64,000 bases of DNA from a bacterium D16-51 (lineage in GTDB: Bacteria > Bacillota > Clostridia > Lachnospirales > Lachnospiraceae). Both the position numbers and the translations under genes were made by a program. Under the pieces are notes generated by a model that was given only the letters and a program-made list of their open reading frames with translations, was not told the origin of the DNA and did not search any database. The DNA lies in contig RAYE01000021.1 in the NCBI GenBank assembly GCA_003612285.1, forward strand, positions 1 through 64,000, given 5' to 3'. Below, one piece after another: positions 1 to 7,671 of this stretch (its first letter is position 1; each line of letters starts with the position of its first letter).

Positions 1-180
1 GCCATGTATTGCTATCTGCATTGTGCTTTATGCAGGCTTCTCTGAAAATCCACCTTGCCGTGTTTTCACTCTCATAATCACCTACCTGGCCTTGCTCCGC
101 TTCCATCTGCGCCCAGGCACGCCATGTATCACTACCTGCACTGTGCCTTATGCAAGAGTCTCTCATTATCCATGCTGGAG
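1..180 (-). repeat. 120-bp-spaced coding repeat (HAT/TPR-like unit)
   Basis: Bases 1-60 and 121-180 are clearly similar, especially over the first 40 bases, and lie exactly 120 bp (40 codons) apart. They encode successive copies of the W-I-x-R-[DE]-x-C-I-[RK]-H helix of the edge gene. More copies probably continue beyond the window. Confidence 0.75.
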
Positions 181-2458
181 AAAAAGGCTCAGAAATCATC
201 CATGAAGCGCCATTTTTTTGCAATAATCGACACCATTGCAATAAGAAAGTGTCAAAAATAACTTCTCTTTTATAACATTTATAATAAAATAATAATAAAA
301 CGTCCTCATTAGCCAAATATGATGGTAAGAGATGAAAATATTTTGGTGGTTTTGTATTTAGTTCATCCAATAATCTTTCAATTATATACTTTTGAACATC
401 TAGACTTGTCTGTGATATTCCGCCAGAAAGCCGCAGAATAGAATCCCATGCAGTTTTGTTCAATTTTCCATAGGCATTCTCGTAGTTCTCTATATGATAT
501 TTAAACAAGCATATTAATATACTGTCTATTTGATCAAGAGACAGCAATCCATTATCGGAAAATAATTCATCATAAAATAATGTCGAAATAATCTCATGTC
601 GGGTCTGGTATTTATCACCATTAATTGAGACTTCACGGCTTAAAGCCTGGGTTGCATCCTTTGAAGATAGTTTAATCTCATTGCATACATATTTTAACTG
701 ATAATGAGCAAACTTGACTCCATAATGCTCGGATAGTACAATATGTGCAAGTAAGAGAACAGCTTTAGGTAATTTTTTATTTAAATTTTCAATAATTTTA
801 TGTGCAATTTCTTCCAACGAATTCTTATTATTAACAACTATTAGCATAGCAGCATATAAGAATCCGTAGGCATTATATTGAAATATTTCCTTTATTTCTT
901 TTTTAGTTCTAGAACAACGTAAATTGCTACTGACACAATCGGCAAATTGCCAAGCCTCCTTTGGAGTCATTATCTTAATCGGTATATCTATTACATCTCT
1001 ATCTGAAATTTGCAAGGACTTTTTCAGTAGATTCCATTCATTTTGACGTGCACCTAAAATAAGCGTCTGTTCACTTTCAATAATTTTATCTAAGAAATAT
1101 TTAAATTCTTTTCTATCTGGAGGATTGTCAATTACAAAAATATCATGTTTAGAAACATTCTTTGGAATTTCTAGCTCACCATAACCGCGATAATAAAAAA
1201 CCGTAACCCCAGATAATATCAACTTTGCACACATTTGCATTAAAATAGTGGTTTTTCCTTCTCCACCAGGTCCCACAAGAGCATAAATTCCTCCTTCAAT
1301 TGCATGATTATATAACATATTCACAATGTCACGAGTAACTATTCTGTCAGAAAAAGCCAGATTCCACTTGCAACGAGTGCCTAACAGGAAGTTACGTACA
1401 TGACTATCTTTAAGAGTGTATAAACTTTTCTCAGTCAATATGTCATTCGTAAACCAGCAACTGTTACTTAAATTTATATTGTGTGTAGAAACTAAACCTT
1501 GTTCTAATTTGCGAATATCATATCCGTCTTTTCCATCTGGTTGCAATTCAGCCTGATCTTGAGGATCCCATTTAAAAAATTCAAGAGAAACGTGATTGGT
1601 GTATTCATCCCAAAATTGCCAAATCATCCCGAAATCTGAATATGTATCGTTTTCATCAGTAGAACTTCGATATGAAACAATATTTGGGATTGCAACTGAT
1701 GAAATTTTGTTACTCAATACAATTTGGTTTTCAGCCCTGTTAAGATTTTTAACGTGCCGATCCCCGCATAAGTAAGCACTAATGTTTTCCTGAAAAAACA
1801 TAGCAGACAAAATTGTCTGCTGACTGGCCATCAAATCAAAGAAACTATTATGACCAATAGCAATACACGGTAAATTGTCATAACGTAATTGTTCCCGAAT
1901 ATCATCAGATGTTGCAGCGATTGTATCCGTTATCTGTTCATTTTTTATGCTTCCGTCCGCAATTAAAACTGTATTTAAATGAAGAATGTTAATTTTATTC
2001 CTCCAAGTTCGGACATGAACAGTAACCGGAAGGCTATCACAATTTTCTGGGTAAACATTAATTGTCTTAACAAATTTTATATAGTCATTATAATATCCAA
2101 GAAGTTTATCAATTCCACTCTGTAGCATTTCAGGTTTAGATTTAATGGCTTGTATATAAAAAGACCTATCATTCCCTGTTTTTTGGTTTGAAATGTCATG
2201 ATTACCAGGAACTACAAAAACATCTTTATCTGGTTCAATATCCATAGCATTAAACAGCTGTAAAAGAAATTGTATCGCTTGCTCGTAATTATTTTGAATA
2301 AAATTATGAAAATCACCTGTAATAACTAACAACTTATTACCACGAGGAACATTGTTTAGCGTTTTACGTATTGAATATAGAATAGCGTTTTTCATATTAT
2401 TCCATTGAGGGTCGACCACAAGGTGCAAATCAGAAATATGTAAAAGATACGTCAACAC
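1..2458 (-). CDS. Metallophosphoesterase / STAND-like NTPase / HAT-TPR-like repeat protein (C-terminus beyond window)
   Basis: An unbroken minus-strand frame of at least 819 codons runs from a GTG at 2458 (AGAAAGGA lies just upstream) off the window edge. Residues 1 to about 260 carry calcineurin-like phosphoesterase motifs: D10-L-H12, G48-D49, G85-N-H-D88, then a later GH and a GDRH. A Walker A loop GPGGEGKTT begins at residue 396 and a Walker B-like VFVID ends near residue 444, so the middle is a P-loop NTPase of probable STAND/NACHT type. A helical region follows. From about residue 757 there are 40-residue repeats of the form W-I-x-R-[DE]-x-C-I, with TWRAWAQMEAEQG in the complete unit, resembling HAT/TPR repeats. 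The order effector, NTPase, repeat sensor is that of bacterial NLR-like defence proteins. That role is inferred. The DNA is clearly AT-richer than the core genes. No recognised partner gene is visible on this side. Confidence 0.85.
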   Translation of the reverse strand, partial: MLTYLLHISDLHLVVDPQWNNMKNAILYSIRKTLNNVPRGNKLLVITGDFHNFIQNNYEQAIQFLLQLFNAMDIEPDKDVFVVPGNHDISNQKTGNDRSFYIQAIKSKPEMLQSGIDKLLGYYNDYIKFVKTINVYPENCDSLPVTVHVRTWRNKINILHLNTVLIADGSIKNEQITDTIAATSDDIREQLRYDNLPCIAIGHNSFFDLMASQQTILSAMFFQENISAYLCGDRHVKNLNRAENQIVLSNKISSVAIPNIVSYRSSTDENDTYSDFGMIWQFWDEYTNHVSLEFFKWDPQDQAELQPDGKDGYDIRKLEQGLVSTHNINLSNSCWFTNDILTEKSLYTLKDSHVRNFLLGTRCKWNLAFSDRIVTRDIVNMLYNHAIEGGIYALVGPGGEGKTTILMQMCAKLILSGVTVFYYRGYGELEIPKNVSKHDIFVIDNPPDRKEFKYFLDKIIESEQTLILGARQNEWNLLKKSLQISDRDVIDIPIKIMTPKEAWQFADCVSSNLRCSRTKKEIKEIFQYNAYGFLYAAMLIVVNNKNSLEEIAHKIIENLNKKLPKAVLLLAHIVLSEHYGVKFAHYQLKYVCNEIKLSSKDATQALSREVSINGDKYQTRHEIISTLFYDELFSDNGLLSLDQIDSILICLFKYHIENYENAYGKLNKTAWDSILRLSGGISQTSLDVQKYIIERLLDELNTKPPKYFHLLPSYLANEDVLLLFYYKCYKREVIFDTFLLQWCRLLQKNGASWMISEPFSPAWIMRDSCIRHSAGSDTWRAWAQMEAEQGQVGDYESENTARWIFREACIKHNADSNTW

Positions 2459-2508
2459 AAAACATCCTTTCTGTTAATCCAATTTACTTCTTTTTTGATA
2501 TGATATCT

Positions 2509-2537
2509 ATTATAGCATTTATTCGACGATATGCCAA
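2509..2537 (-). promoter_or_regulatory. Promoter of the metallophosphoesterase-NTPase gene
   Basis: On the minus strand, TTGGCA (2537-2532) and TATAAT (2514-2509) are separated by 17 bp, a good vegetative promoter about 50 bp upstream of the GTG start at 2458. Confidence 0.55.
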
Positions 2538-2593
2538 CAGAATTCTTATTATTTTGCACCTTTTGACAATTTCTACATTCATGCTATGTCAAA

Positions 2594-2770
2594 TCATGTC
2601 GCCACCATCTCCAGCATACGTTCTGCACCAACTTAGCCAATGCGGGCATGAACCCGAAAGCGTTACAGTATATCATGGGACATTCCAACATCACCATGAC
2701 GCTGAACTATTACGCACACGCAACATTCGCTTCCGCAAAGGCTGAAATGGAAAGGCTGATCGCAGCATAG
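2594..2770 (+). pseudogene. Tyrosine recombinase (integrase) C-terminal remnant
   Basis: One frame ending in TAG at 2768-2770 encodes the C-terminal catalytic end of a Tn916/ICE-type integrase. It has HTFCTNLANAGMNP, then QYIMGHSNITMTLNYYAH, which includes the catalytic tyrosine and the GHS motif. The usual R of the LRHTF box reads Q (LQHTF), and nothing upstream encodes the rest of the roughly 380-residue enzyme. It is a fossil, not a working gene. It marks former insertion of a mobile element beside the AT-rich edge gene. Confidence 0.75.
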
Positions 2771-3169
2771 CCGCAGACGGATTTACTACTTCTTTTACTA
2801 CCATTGAGAGGGAAAACCTAAGAGGTTATGAGGGTATATGCGAACTTCTCCCCATATCTAAACTGCCGGAAAAGCCCGGAAATACAGGCTATTCCGACAT
2901 ATAAGAATTTCTAAAGAGATAATCTAAATTCACCATAAATTTTATGAAGGAATATTATTCAAACATTTCTCAAATATTATAAAAATACTCCTTTTGTAAT
3001 ATACAGGTATCATGAGTTGTTCAATTTTCATGAATAAATAGAACAATGGTATTCTGCAGAGATATGGGATACCAGTGTTTTTAACAAAACAGAAACAAAA
3101 TTCAAATATTACAAAAACAATTAACTGTTATTCTATATTCATGAAATAAGCAAATAAAAAGTAAAGGAG
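2771..3169. other. Intergenic stretch after the integrase remnant
   Basis: No complete gene is visible. A second frame (about 2776-2904) is open for roughly 40 codons and may be part of the same decayed element. The last 150 bp are AT-rich and carry the candidate operator box at 3080-3096 in front of the gene at 3179. Confidence 0.5.
3080..3096 (+). promoter_or_regulatory. Candidate regulator box, copy 1
   Basis: TTTAACAAAACAGAAAC lies upstream of the gene at 3179. It matches the sequence at 3845-3861 with one mismatch in 17. Both copies precede genes of the same cluster, so a binding site for the cluster's own OmpR-type regulator is plausible but unproven. Confidence 0.4.
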
Positions 3170-3178
3170 ATGAATGAT

Positions 3179-3547
3179 TTGGCAAAATCAAAGCTGGTAG
3201 AGGTAAATGAAAAAATTGCAGAAGGAGTAGTTGGCGGTTATAAGAAGATTGAGGAAGGTGTAGTTGGCGGTTACAAGAAAATTGAGGAGGGTGCAGTGGG
3301 AGGCTTCAATAAGATTGCTGATAAATTCGTGGACAATTTCCTCACAAAGGAAGGGGAGTCTGTAGAAGAGGCAAGGGAACGGATGGCGGCTGAACAGAAA
3401 GAAAGAGAGGAAAAGAGCGCAGCCAAACGGGAGGAACGGGAACAGAAGCAGAAATCTGCAGTGGAGAAGAGTCTGCAGAAGGTGGAAAACGCCAGACTGG
3501 AAAAAGCCTCCAAAATGGAGGCTGGAAGAAAGGCAGGGCTTGAATAA
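3179..3547 (+). CDS. Small repeat/coiled-coil protein, unknown function
   Basis: The encoded protein has about 122 residues. Its N-terminal third holds three near-tandem copies of a [KN]KI-E-G-x-VGGYKKI motif. A charged coiled-coil tail rich in E, K and R follows from about residue 60. No signal peptide or membrane segment is seen. A TTG start at 3179 is preferred because GGAG at 3166-3169 sits 9 nt upstream. The ATG at 3170 directly abuts that sequence and would be badly spaced. The stop overlaps the next ATG by one base, so the two genes are translationally coupled. Similar proteins occur with two-component genes in Lachnospiraceae, but I do not recognise a function. A cytoplasmic or membrane-associated adaptor is only a guess. 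Confidence 0.65.
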   Translation: MAKSKLVEVNEKIAEGVVGGYKKIEEGVVGGYKKIEEGAVGGFNKIADKFVDNFLTKEGESVEEARERMAAEQKEREEKSAAKREEREQKQKSAVEKSLQKVENARLEKASKMEAGRKAGLE

Positions 3548-3813
3548 TGAAAAAGAGTACGTTTGTGGCAATGATTTTGGGAACCATCGGCGGAATTTTA
3601 TTTGCACTGGGAATGTGTATGGCTTTGACACCGGAGTGGGATGCGTTTCAGCAGGGCGTTACTATGGGGGTTATCGGGGCAGTAGTATTGCTGGTTATGG
3701 TGTTTGTATGGAGGAGAATGGAAAACAAGGCTCCGGTCAAGTTGTCCGGTAAAACGATTGGTGCAGCCCTGATCGGCATTATCGGGGCATTTTCTGAAGC
3801 CGGCCGTGAATAG
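3547..3813 (+). CDS. Small two-helix membrane protein, unknown function
   Basis: The protein has 88 residues with two clear hydrophobic segments (about residues 5-27 and 38-57), a basic patch RRMENK and a third moderately hydrophobic stretch near the C-terminus. Its ATG overlaps the TAA of the coiled-coil gene upstream, which suggests joint translation and possibly a shared complex at the membrane. No catalytic motif is visible and no family is recognised. Confidence 0.65.
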   Translation: MKKSTFVAMILGTIGGILFALGMCMALTPEWDAFQQGVTMGVIGAVVLLVMVFVWRRMENKAPVKLSGKTIGAALIGIIGAFSEAGRE

Positions 3814-3844
3814 AAACTTTGGATTAACAATTCTGAAACAAAAC

Positions 3845-3861
3845 TTTAACAAAACACAAAC
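3845..3861 (+). promoter_or_regulatory. Candidate regulator box, copy 2
   Basis: TTTAACAAAACACAAAC is the partner of the box at 3080-3096. It lies just upstream of a TATAAT at 3879-3884 that probably serves the gene at 3914. Confidence 0.4.
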
Positions 3862-3913
3862 AGAAATATGTTATATGTTATAATAGCAAAGTACGAAAGC
3901 GTGGAGATGCGGT

Positions 3914-4852
3914 ATGGACAAGGAACTGGTGAAACAAATATTGAAAAAAGCAGTCAGGAAAGTTTTCTTTCTGCCGCCAGCTCCTACTCTGCTGATTTCC
4001 GTTCCGGCTTATGTGCTTGTTATTTATGCGCTGGCTGGAAAAAACGTGGAGCCGGCCATTCAATATGCTGCGTATTTTTTATCTGCATACGCATTGATTA
4101 TTACGGTAACAGGAATTACAGGCGTCGTGCGTTTTGTGCGGCAGGGAATTGATAAACACCCCCTTGTAGGGAAAATGCTGGGCATTCCGTTTGTCAGCAA
4201 ATATCTGAAAGAAGCGACGTTTCGGGCGGAAGCCTCCTTGTATCAGGGATTTTTTATCAACTTGTTGTATGCAGGCATAAAATTGCTTTCGGGAATTCTA
4301 TACAGATCCGTGTGGTTTATAACACTGGCAGTGTATTATATCCTGCTCGCCCTTATGCGTGCATCGCTTCTCCATTATGTGAGGACGGACAAAAAGAGTA
4401 GGGTTTCCGAATGGCGGAGATACCGTCTGTGCGGGATGATCCTGCTGTTTATGAATGTGGCGCTGGCGGGAATCGTTGTTCTGGTGGTATATGAGAACAG
4501 TGGGTTTGAATATCCCGGAGTGCTGATCTATGTCATGGCAGTGTATGCATTCTATGCAGCGATAATGGCTGTTCGGAATGTGGTAAGATTCCGAAAATAT
4601 GGAAGCCCTGTCATGTCTGCGGCAAAGGCGGTCAGCCTGACGGCGGCGTTAGTATCTATGCTTTCTCTGGAGACAGCTATGCTGACGCAGTTCGGGGCTG
4701 CAGATGATCCCATGTTTCGCCGGATTATGACGGCCTCCACAGGGGCGGCGGTCAGTATCACTGTACTTGGGATGGCGGTTTTTATGATTATAAGGAGCTG
4801 CCGTGAAATAACTCTCAATTTAGACAAGTCAAAAGGAAAGTTTATTTCATGA
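3914..4852 (+). CDS. Polytopic membrane protein, unknown function
   Basis: The protein has 312 residues and about eight predicted hydrophobic helices (for example near residues 22-42, 52-72, 120-150, 170-195, 205-220, 235-255 and 275-295). The cytoplasmic N-terminus and loops are basic. No transporter, enzyme or receptor motif is recognised. It stands between the small coiled-coil/membrane pair and the two-component genes on the same strand, and a TATAAT with an upstream repeat box precedes it. A membrane output or sensor partner of that system is the most economical inference. A gap of about 60 bp separates it from the response regulator. Confidence 0.7.
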   Translation: MDKELVKQILKKAVRKVFFLPPAPTLLISVPAYVLVIYALAGKNVEPAIQYAAYFLSAYALIITVTGITGVVRFVRQGIDKHPLVGKMLGIPFVSKYLKEATFRAEASLYQGFFINLLYAGIKLLSGILYRSVWFITLAVYYILLALMRASLLHYVRTDKKSRVSEWRRYRLCGMILLFMNVALAGIVVLVVYENSGFEYPGVLIYVMAVYAFYAAIMAVRNVVRFRKYGSPVMSAAKAVSLTAALVSMLSLETAMLTQFGAADDPMFRRIMTASTGAAVSITVLGMAVFMIIRSCREITLNLDKSKGKFIS

Positions 4853-4913
4853 CAGTTCCTAAGGATAGCAAAACAGATGAAACAGATCAGGCAGGAAAAA
4901 GGAGATGCTGCAT

Positions 4914-5585
4914 ATGATTCATATTCTTGTGGTGGAAGATGAACCCCGATTGAACCAGGTGGTATGCACTTACTTAAATGACAATGGTTTCCGGGCAAAG
5001 GGAGTATTAAGCGCAAAGGAAGCTTATGACGAGTTGTATAACAATCTATATGAACTAATTATCTCTGACATTATGATGCCAGAGATTGACGGGTTTGAGT
5101 TTGCCGGGACAGTCCGGAAAGTGAACCGAACAATCCCCATCCTGTTTATGTCGGCAAAGGATGACCTGCCTTCCAAACAGAAAGGGTTCCAGCTTGGGAT
5201 TGATGACTACATGGTAAAGCCCATTGAACTGGATGAGCTCATCCTGCGTGTAAGAGCGCTTCTTCGCAGGGCGAATATCGAGATGGAGAGGAAGATCACC
5301 GTGGGCAACCTGGTACTGGATGCGGACGGCATGAGCGCGGAAATCGGCGGGGAGGAAGTCAGCCTTACAATGCGGGAGTTCAACATCATTTACAAGCTGC
5401 TGTCATATCCGAAGAAGACGTTTTCCAGGGCGCAGCTCATGGATGAGTTCTGGGGCGTGGAAAGCGATACGAGCCTGCGCGCAGTGGATGTATATGTGAC
5501 AAAGCTCAGGGATAAGCTCTCGGCCTGCGATGGATTCCAGATCGTGACGGTAAGGGGGCTGGGGTATAAGGCGGTGCTGCGATGA
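4914..5585 (+). CDS. OmpR/PhoB-family response regulator
   Basis: An N-terminal receiver (about residues 1-115) has the acidic pair VVEDE, the phosphoacceptor aspartate in IISDIMMPEIDGF, a conserved S in FMSAK and the lysine in MVKPIE. A C-terminal winged helix (about 125-223) ends in the typical RGLGYKA. The ATG at 4914 has AAAGGAG 8-9 nt upstream and is preferred to the ATG at 4905. The gene overlaps the kinase gene by 4 bp (ATGA), so the pair is translationally coupled. Its targets are likely the neighbouring membrane genes, inferred from clustering and the repeated 17-nt box. Confidence 0.9.
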   Translation: MIHILVVEDEPRLNQVVCTYLNDNGFRAKGVLSAKEAYDELYNNLYELIISDIMMPEIDGFEFAGTVRKVNRTIPILFMSAKDDLPSKQKGFQLGIDDYMVKPIELDELILRVRALLRRANIEMERKITVGNLVLDADGMSAEIGGEEVSLTMREFNIIYKLLSYPKKTFSRAQLMDEFWGVESDTSLRAVDVYVTKLRDKLSACDGFQIVTVRGLGYKAVLR

Positions 5586-6628
5586 AAATAAAAGAAAACC
5601 TTTTCCCGCCGTCTTTGTTCGCTATTTATTTTGGGGTGCTGCTCTTAATGGCCGGCATTCATACCGGACTGCTCGTATTTATGGATACGTTTGGCTGGGG
5701 GAAGCTGACACAGACCATTATCCCCATGGTTTACTGGGGAATGGTGGCGGTAGGGCTGACTCTGTTCACAAGGAGGAAAATAAAGAGTACTTATGAAGAT
5801 CCCCTGCACAAAATGGCGGAAGCCACAAGAAAGGTATCGGGAGGGGACTTTTCTGTATATGTCCCTGCTGTCCATGCGGCGGATAAGCTGGATTATCTGG
5901 ATGTTATGATTATGGATTTTAACAAGATGGTGGAGGAGCTGGGAAGCATTGAGACGCTGAAGACAGATTTTATCTCCAATGTGTCCCACGAAATGAAAAC
6001 GCCCATTTCTGTTATGAAAAATTATGCGGAGCTGCTTGCGGCAGAGCGGATAGAAGACAGGCAGAGGAAAGAATATGCGAGAGCCGTGGAAAATGCAGCC
6101 ACAAGGCTTTCTGATCTGATCAGCAATATCCTGAAGCTGAACAAGCTGGAAAGCCAGAGGATCATGCCGGAAATGGAAAACTATGACATATGCCGGCAGC
6201 TGTGTGACTGTATCCTGCTGTTCGAGGACATATGGGAAGAACGGGAGATTGAACTGGAAACAGAAATTGAGGATGCAGCGATGGTAAAAGCAGATGCGAG
6301 CCTGATGGAACTGGTGTGGAACAACCTGATCAGTAATGCGTTGAAATTTACAGAGCCGGGAGGGAGCGTTACGGTGAGCCAGACATCGGATGGGGATCAT
6401 ATCAGGATCGCAGTGTCCGATACGGGCTGCGGCATGAGCCGGGACAGCTTAGATCATATCTTTGATAAATTCTATCAGGGGGACACTTCCCACTCAAGGG
6501 AAGGGAATGGGCTTGGCCTTGCACTGGTAAAGCGGGTGCTGGAGCTGATGGACGGCAGTATCCAGGTGGTCAGTGAGGAAGGAAAGGGAAGCACTTTTAC
6601 GGTCACTTTGCCGGTGGCAGGGATTTGA
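5582..6628 (+). CDS. Sensor histidine kinase paired with the regulator at 4914
   Basis: The protein has 348 residues. Two membrane helices (about 12-32 and 42-60) with a very short extracytoplasmic loop are followed by a HAMP-like segment, a HisKA H-box (FISNVSHEMKTPIS, phosphorylated His near residue 138), and a HATPase domain with N box (LISNALKF), DTGCGM and GLGLAL. The tiny external loop argues against direct ligand sensing outside the cell. It suggests an intramembrane-sensing kinase of the type used against envelope stress or antimicrobial peptides. It overlaps the regulator gene upstream by 4 bp, and the next gene begins at its stop. Confidence 0.9.
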   Translation: MKIKENLFPPSLFAIYFGVLLLMAGIHTGLLVFMDTFGWGKLTQTIIPMVYWGMVAVGLTLFTRRKIKSTYEDPLHKMAEATRKVSGGDFSVYVPAVHAADKLDYLDVMIMDFNKMVEELGSIETLKTDFISNVSHEMKTPISVMKNYAELLAAERIEDRQRKEYARAVENAATRLSDLISNILKLNKLESQRIMPEMENYDICRQLCDCILLFEDIWEEREIELETEIEDAAMVKADASLMELVWNNLISNALKFTEPGGSVTVSQTSDGDHIRIAVSDTGCGMSRDSLDHIFDKFYQGDTSHSREGNGLGLALVKRVLELMDGSIQVVSEEGKGSTFTVTLPVAGI

Positions 6629-6651
6629 TGGATAAAAGGAGGCGCATGGTA

Positions 6652-7206
6652 ATGGATGGTACAGGAAGAGGGCAGAAAAGCTTTGTGGGATATGAATATA
6701 AGGAGATTGTTACGGATAACAGCAGGCTTTCTTTTCTGCTTGACGGATATGAGAGTTTCGGATGGGAGGAAGACGGCAGGCTGTCAGAAAACGCTGCAGC
6801 TGGGAAAACGACGCTGCAGCAGAGAACAGTGCTGCGGATGAAGCGGAACCGGAAGCTTGTTAACAAGGTGGAGCTGACAAGGCTTGAGAGGAATTTTGAG
6901 GCATGCGTGGATGAGATCGGGAAGCTGGAAAAGGCGAAGACCTCTGCAGCGACAATGTGTGCACTCATAGCTGGCATCATTGGGACAGCGTTCATGGCAG
7001 GCTCTGTTTTCGCAGTGACGGCACAGCCGCCTTATTACATTCTGTGCATCCTGCTTGCCGTGCCGGGATTCCTGGGATGGATCTTTCCGTATTTTCTTTA
7101 TAAGAAGATTGCAGGAAAGCAGACGGAAAAGATGATGCCGTTGATTGAAGCGAAATATGACGAGATTTATGAGATCTGTGAGAAAGGAAACAAGCTGATA
7201 TATTAG
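6652..7206 (+). CDS. Conserved hypothetical membrane protein following the two-component pair
   Basis: The protein has about 184 residues from the ATG at 6652, which has AAGGAGG 9 nt upstream. In-frame starts at 6628 and 6646 fit the ribosome site less well. The soluble N-terminal half is charged. A helical ELTRLERNFEACVDEIGKLE stretch precedes two membrane helices (about residues 98-122 and 128-150), and a charged C-terminal tail follows. This pattern recurs as an unnamed protein in Lachnospiraceae. I know of no assigned function. Transcription with the kinase is likely because the genes abut. Confidence 0.7.
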   Translation: MDGTGRGQKSFVGYEYKEIVTDNSRLSFLLDGYESFGWEEDGRLSENAAAGKTTLQQRTVLRMKRNRKLVNKVELTRLERNFEACVDEIGKLEKAKTSAATMCALIAGIIGTAFMAGSVFAVTAQPPYYILCILLAVPGFLGWIFPYFLYKKIAGKQTEKMMPLIEAKYDEIYEICEKGNKLIY

Positions 7207-7302
7207 GGGAATGCACCAGATAAGGTTTAGCCTTCCCGAAACAGCATGAAAACAGTCTAAGGCATACGATAAATGATTTATTATACGAGGGAGGTGGCAG
7301 GA

Positions 7303-7401
7303 ATGGACAGAAAAAGAAAAGGTATCTTTGCAGGTGTGCTGGCAGTTGTGGTTATGGCAGCTGGAGCAGTTTATGCATTTATAAAATCCAGAAAGGGCTG
7401 A
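7303..7401 (+). CDS. 32-residue single-span membrane peptide
   Basis: ATG at 7303 to TGA at 7401 encodes a basic N-terminus (MDRKRK), one hydrophobic helix of about 20 residues and a basic end (KSRKG). GGGAGGTG lies 6 nt upstream, a strong ribosome site that supports real translation. It follows the two-component cluster by about 100 bp. The function is unknown. Tiny membrane peptides often modulate kinases or transporters, but nothing here proves that. Confidence 0.5.
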   Translation: MDRKRKGIFAGVLAVVVMAAGAVYAFIKSRKG

Positions 7402-7515
7402 TATCAGGAAATGACAAGCGTATAGTATGCTTTGTCTGCAGTTTTATGCATGCTGCTTAGGATGGTCAATAGTAACAATCAGTATTATAATTTTTTTAAA
7501 ATTATAAAAAAAGTG

Positions 7516-7543
7516 TTGACAGAAAATAACTTTTGCATATAAT
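7516..7543 (+). promoter_or_regulatory. Promoter of the ammonium transporter gene
   Basis: TTGACA (7516-7521) and TATAAT (7538-7543) are both consensus and separated by 16 bp. Transcription should start near 7550, leaving a leader of about 120 nt before the ATG at 7672. Confidence 0.8.
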
Positions 7544-7555
7544 AGTGATTATGAC

Positions 7556-7614
7556 AAAGACGTCACGAAGTAAATTTCGTGGCGTTTTTTCTTTTTCCAG
7601 GGATTTTCTGGAAA
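7556..7614 (+). terminator. Leader hairpins: intrinsic terminator-like stem plus second stem (attenuator candidate)
   Basis: Immediately downstream of the probable start site, CGTCACGAA (7561-7569) pairs with TTCGTGGCG (7576-7584) through one G-U pair and is followed by six T's (7585-7590). TTTCCAG (7594-7600) and CTGGAAA (7608-7614) then form a second stem. A terminator inside the leader of its own gene implies attenuation or antitermination control of amt. No regulator is visible in the window. Confidence 0.6.
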
Positions 7615-7671
7615 TATTGTCAGATTTCGTGTCCGGACCACGTTAGAAAATTTTAGAAATGAGGGATTATT

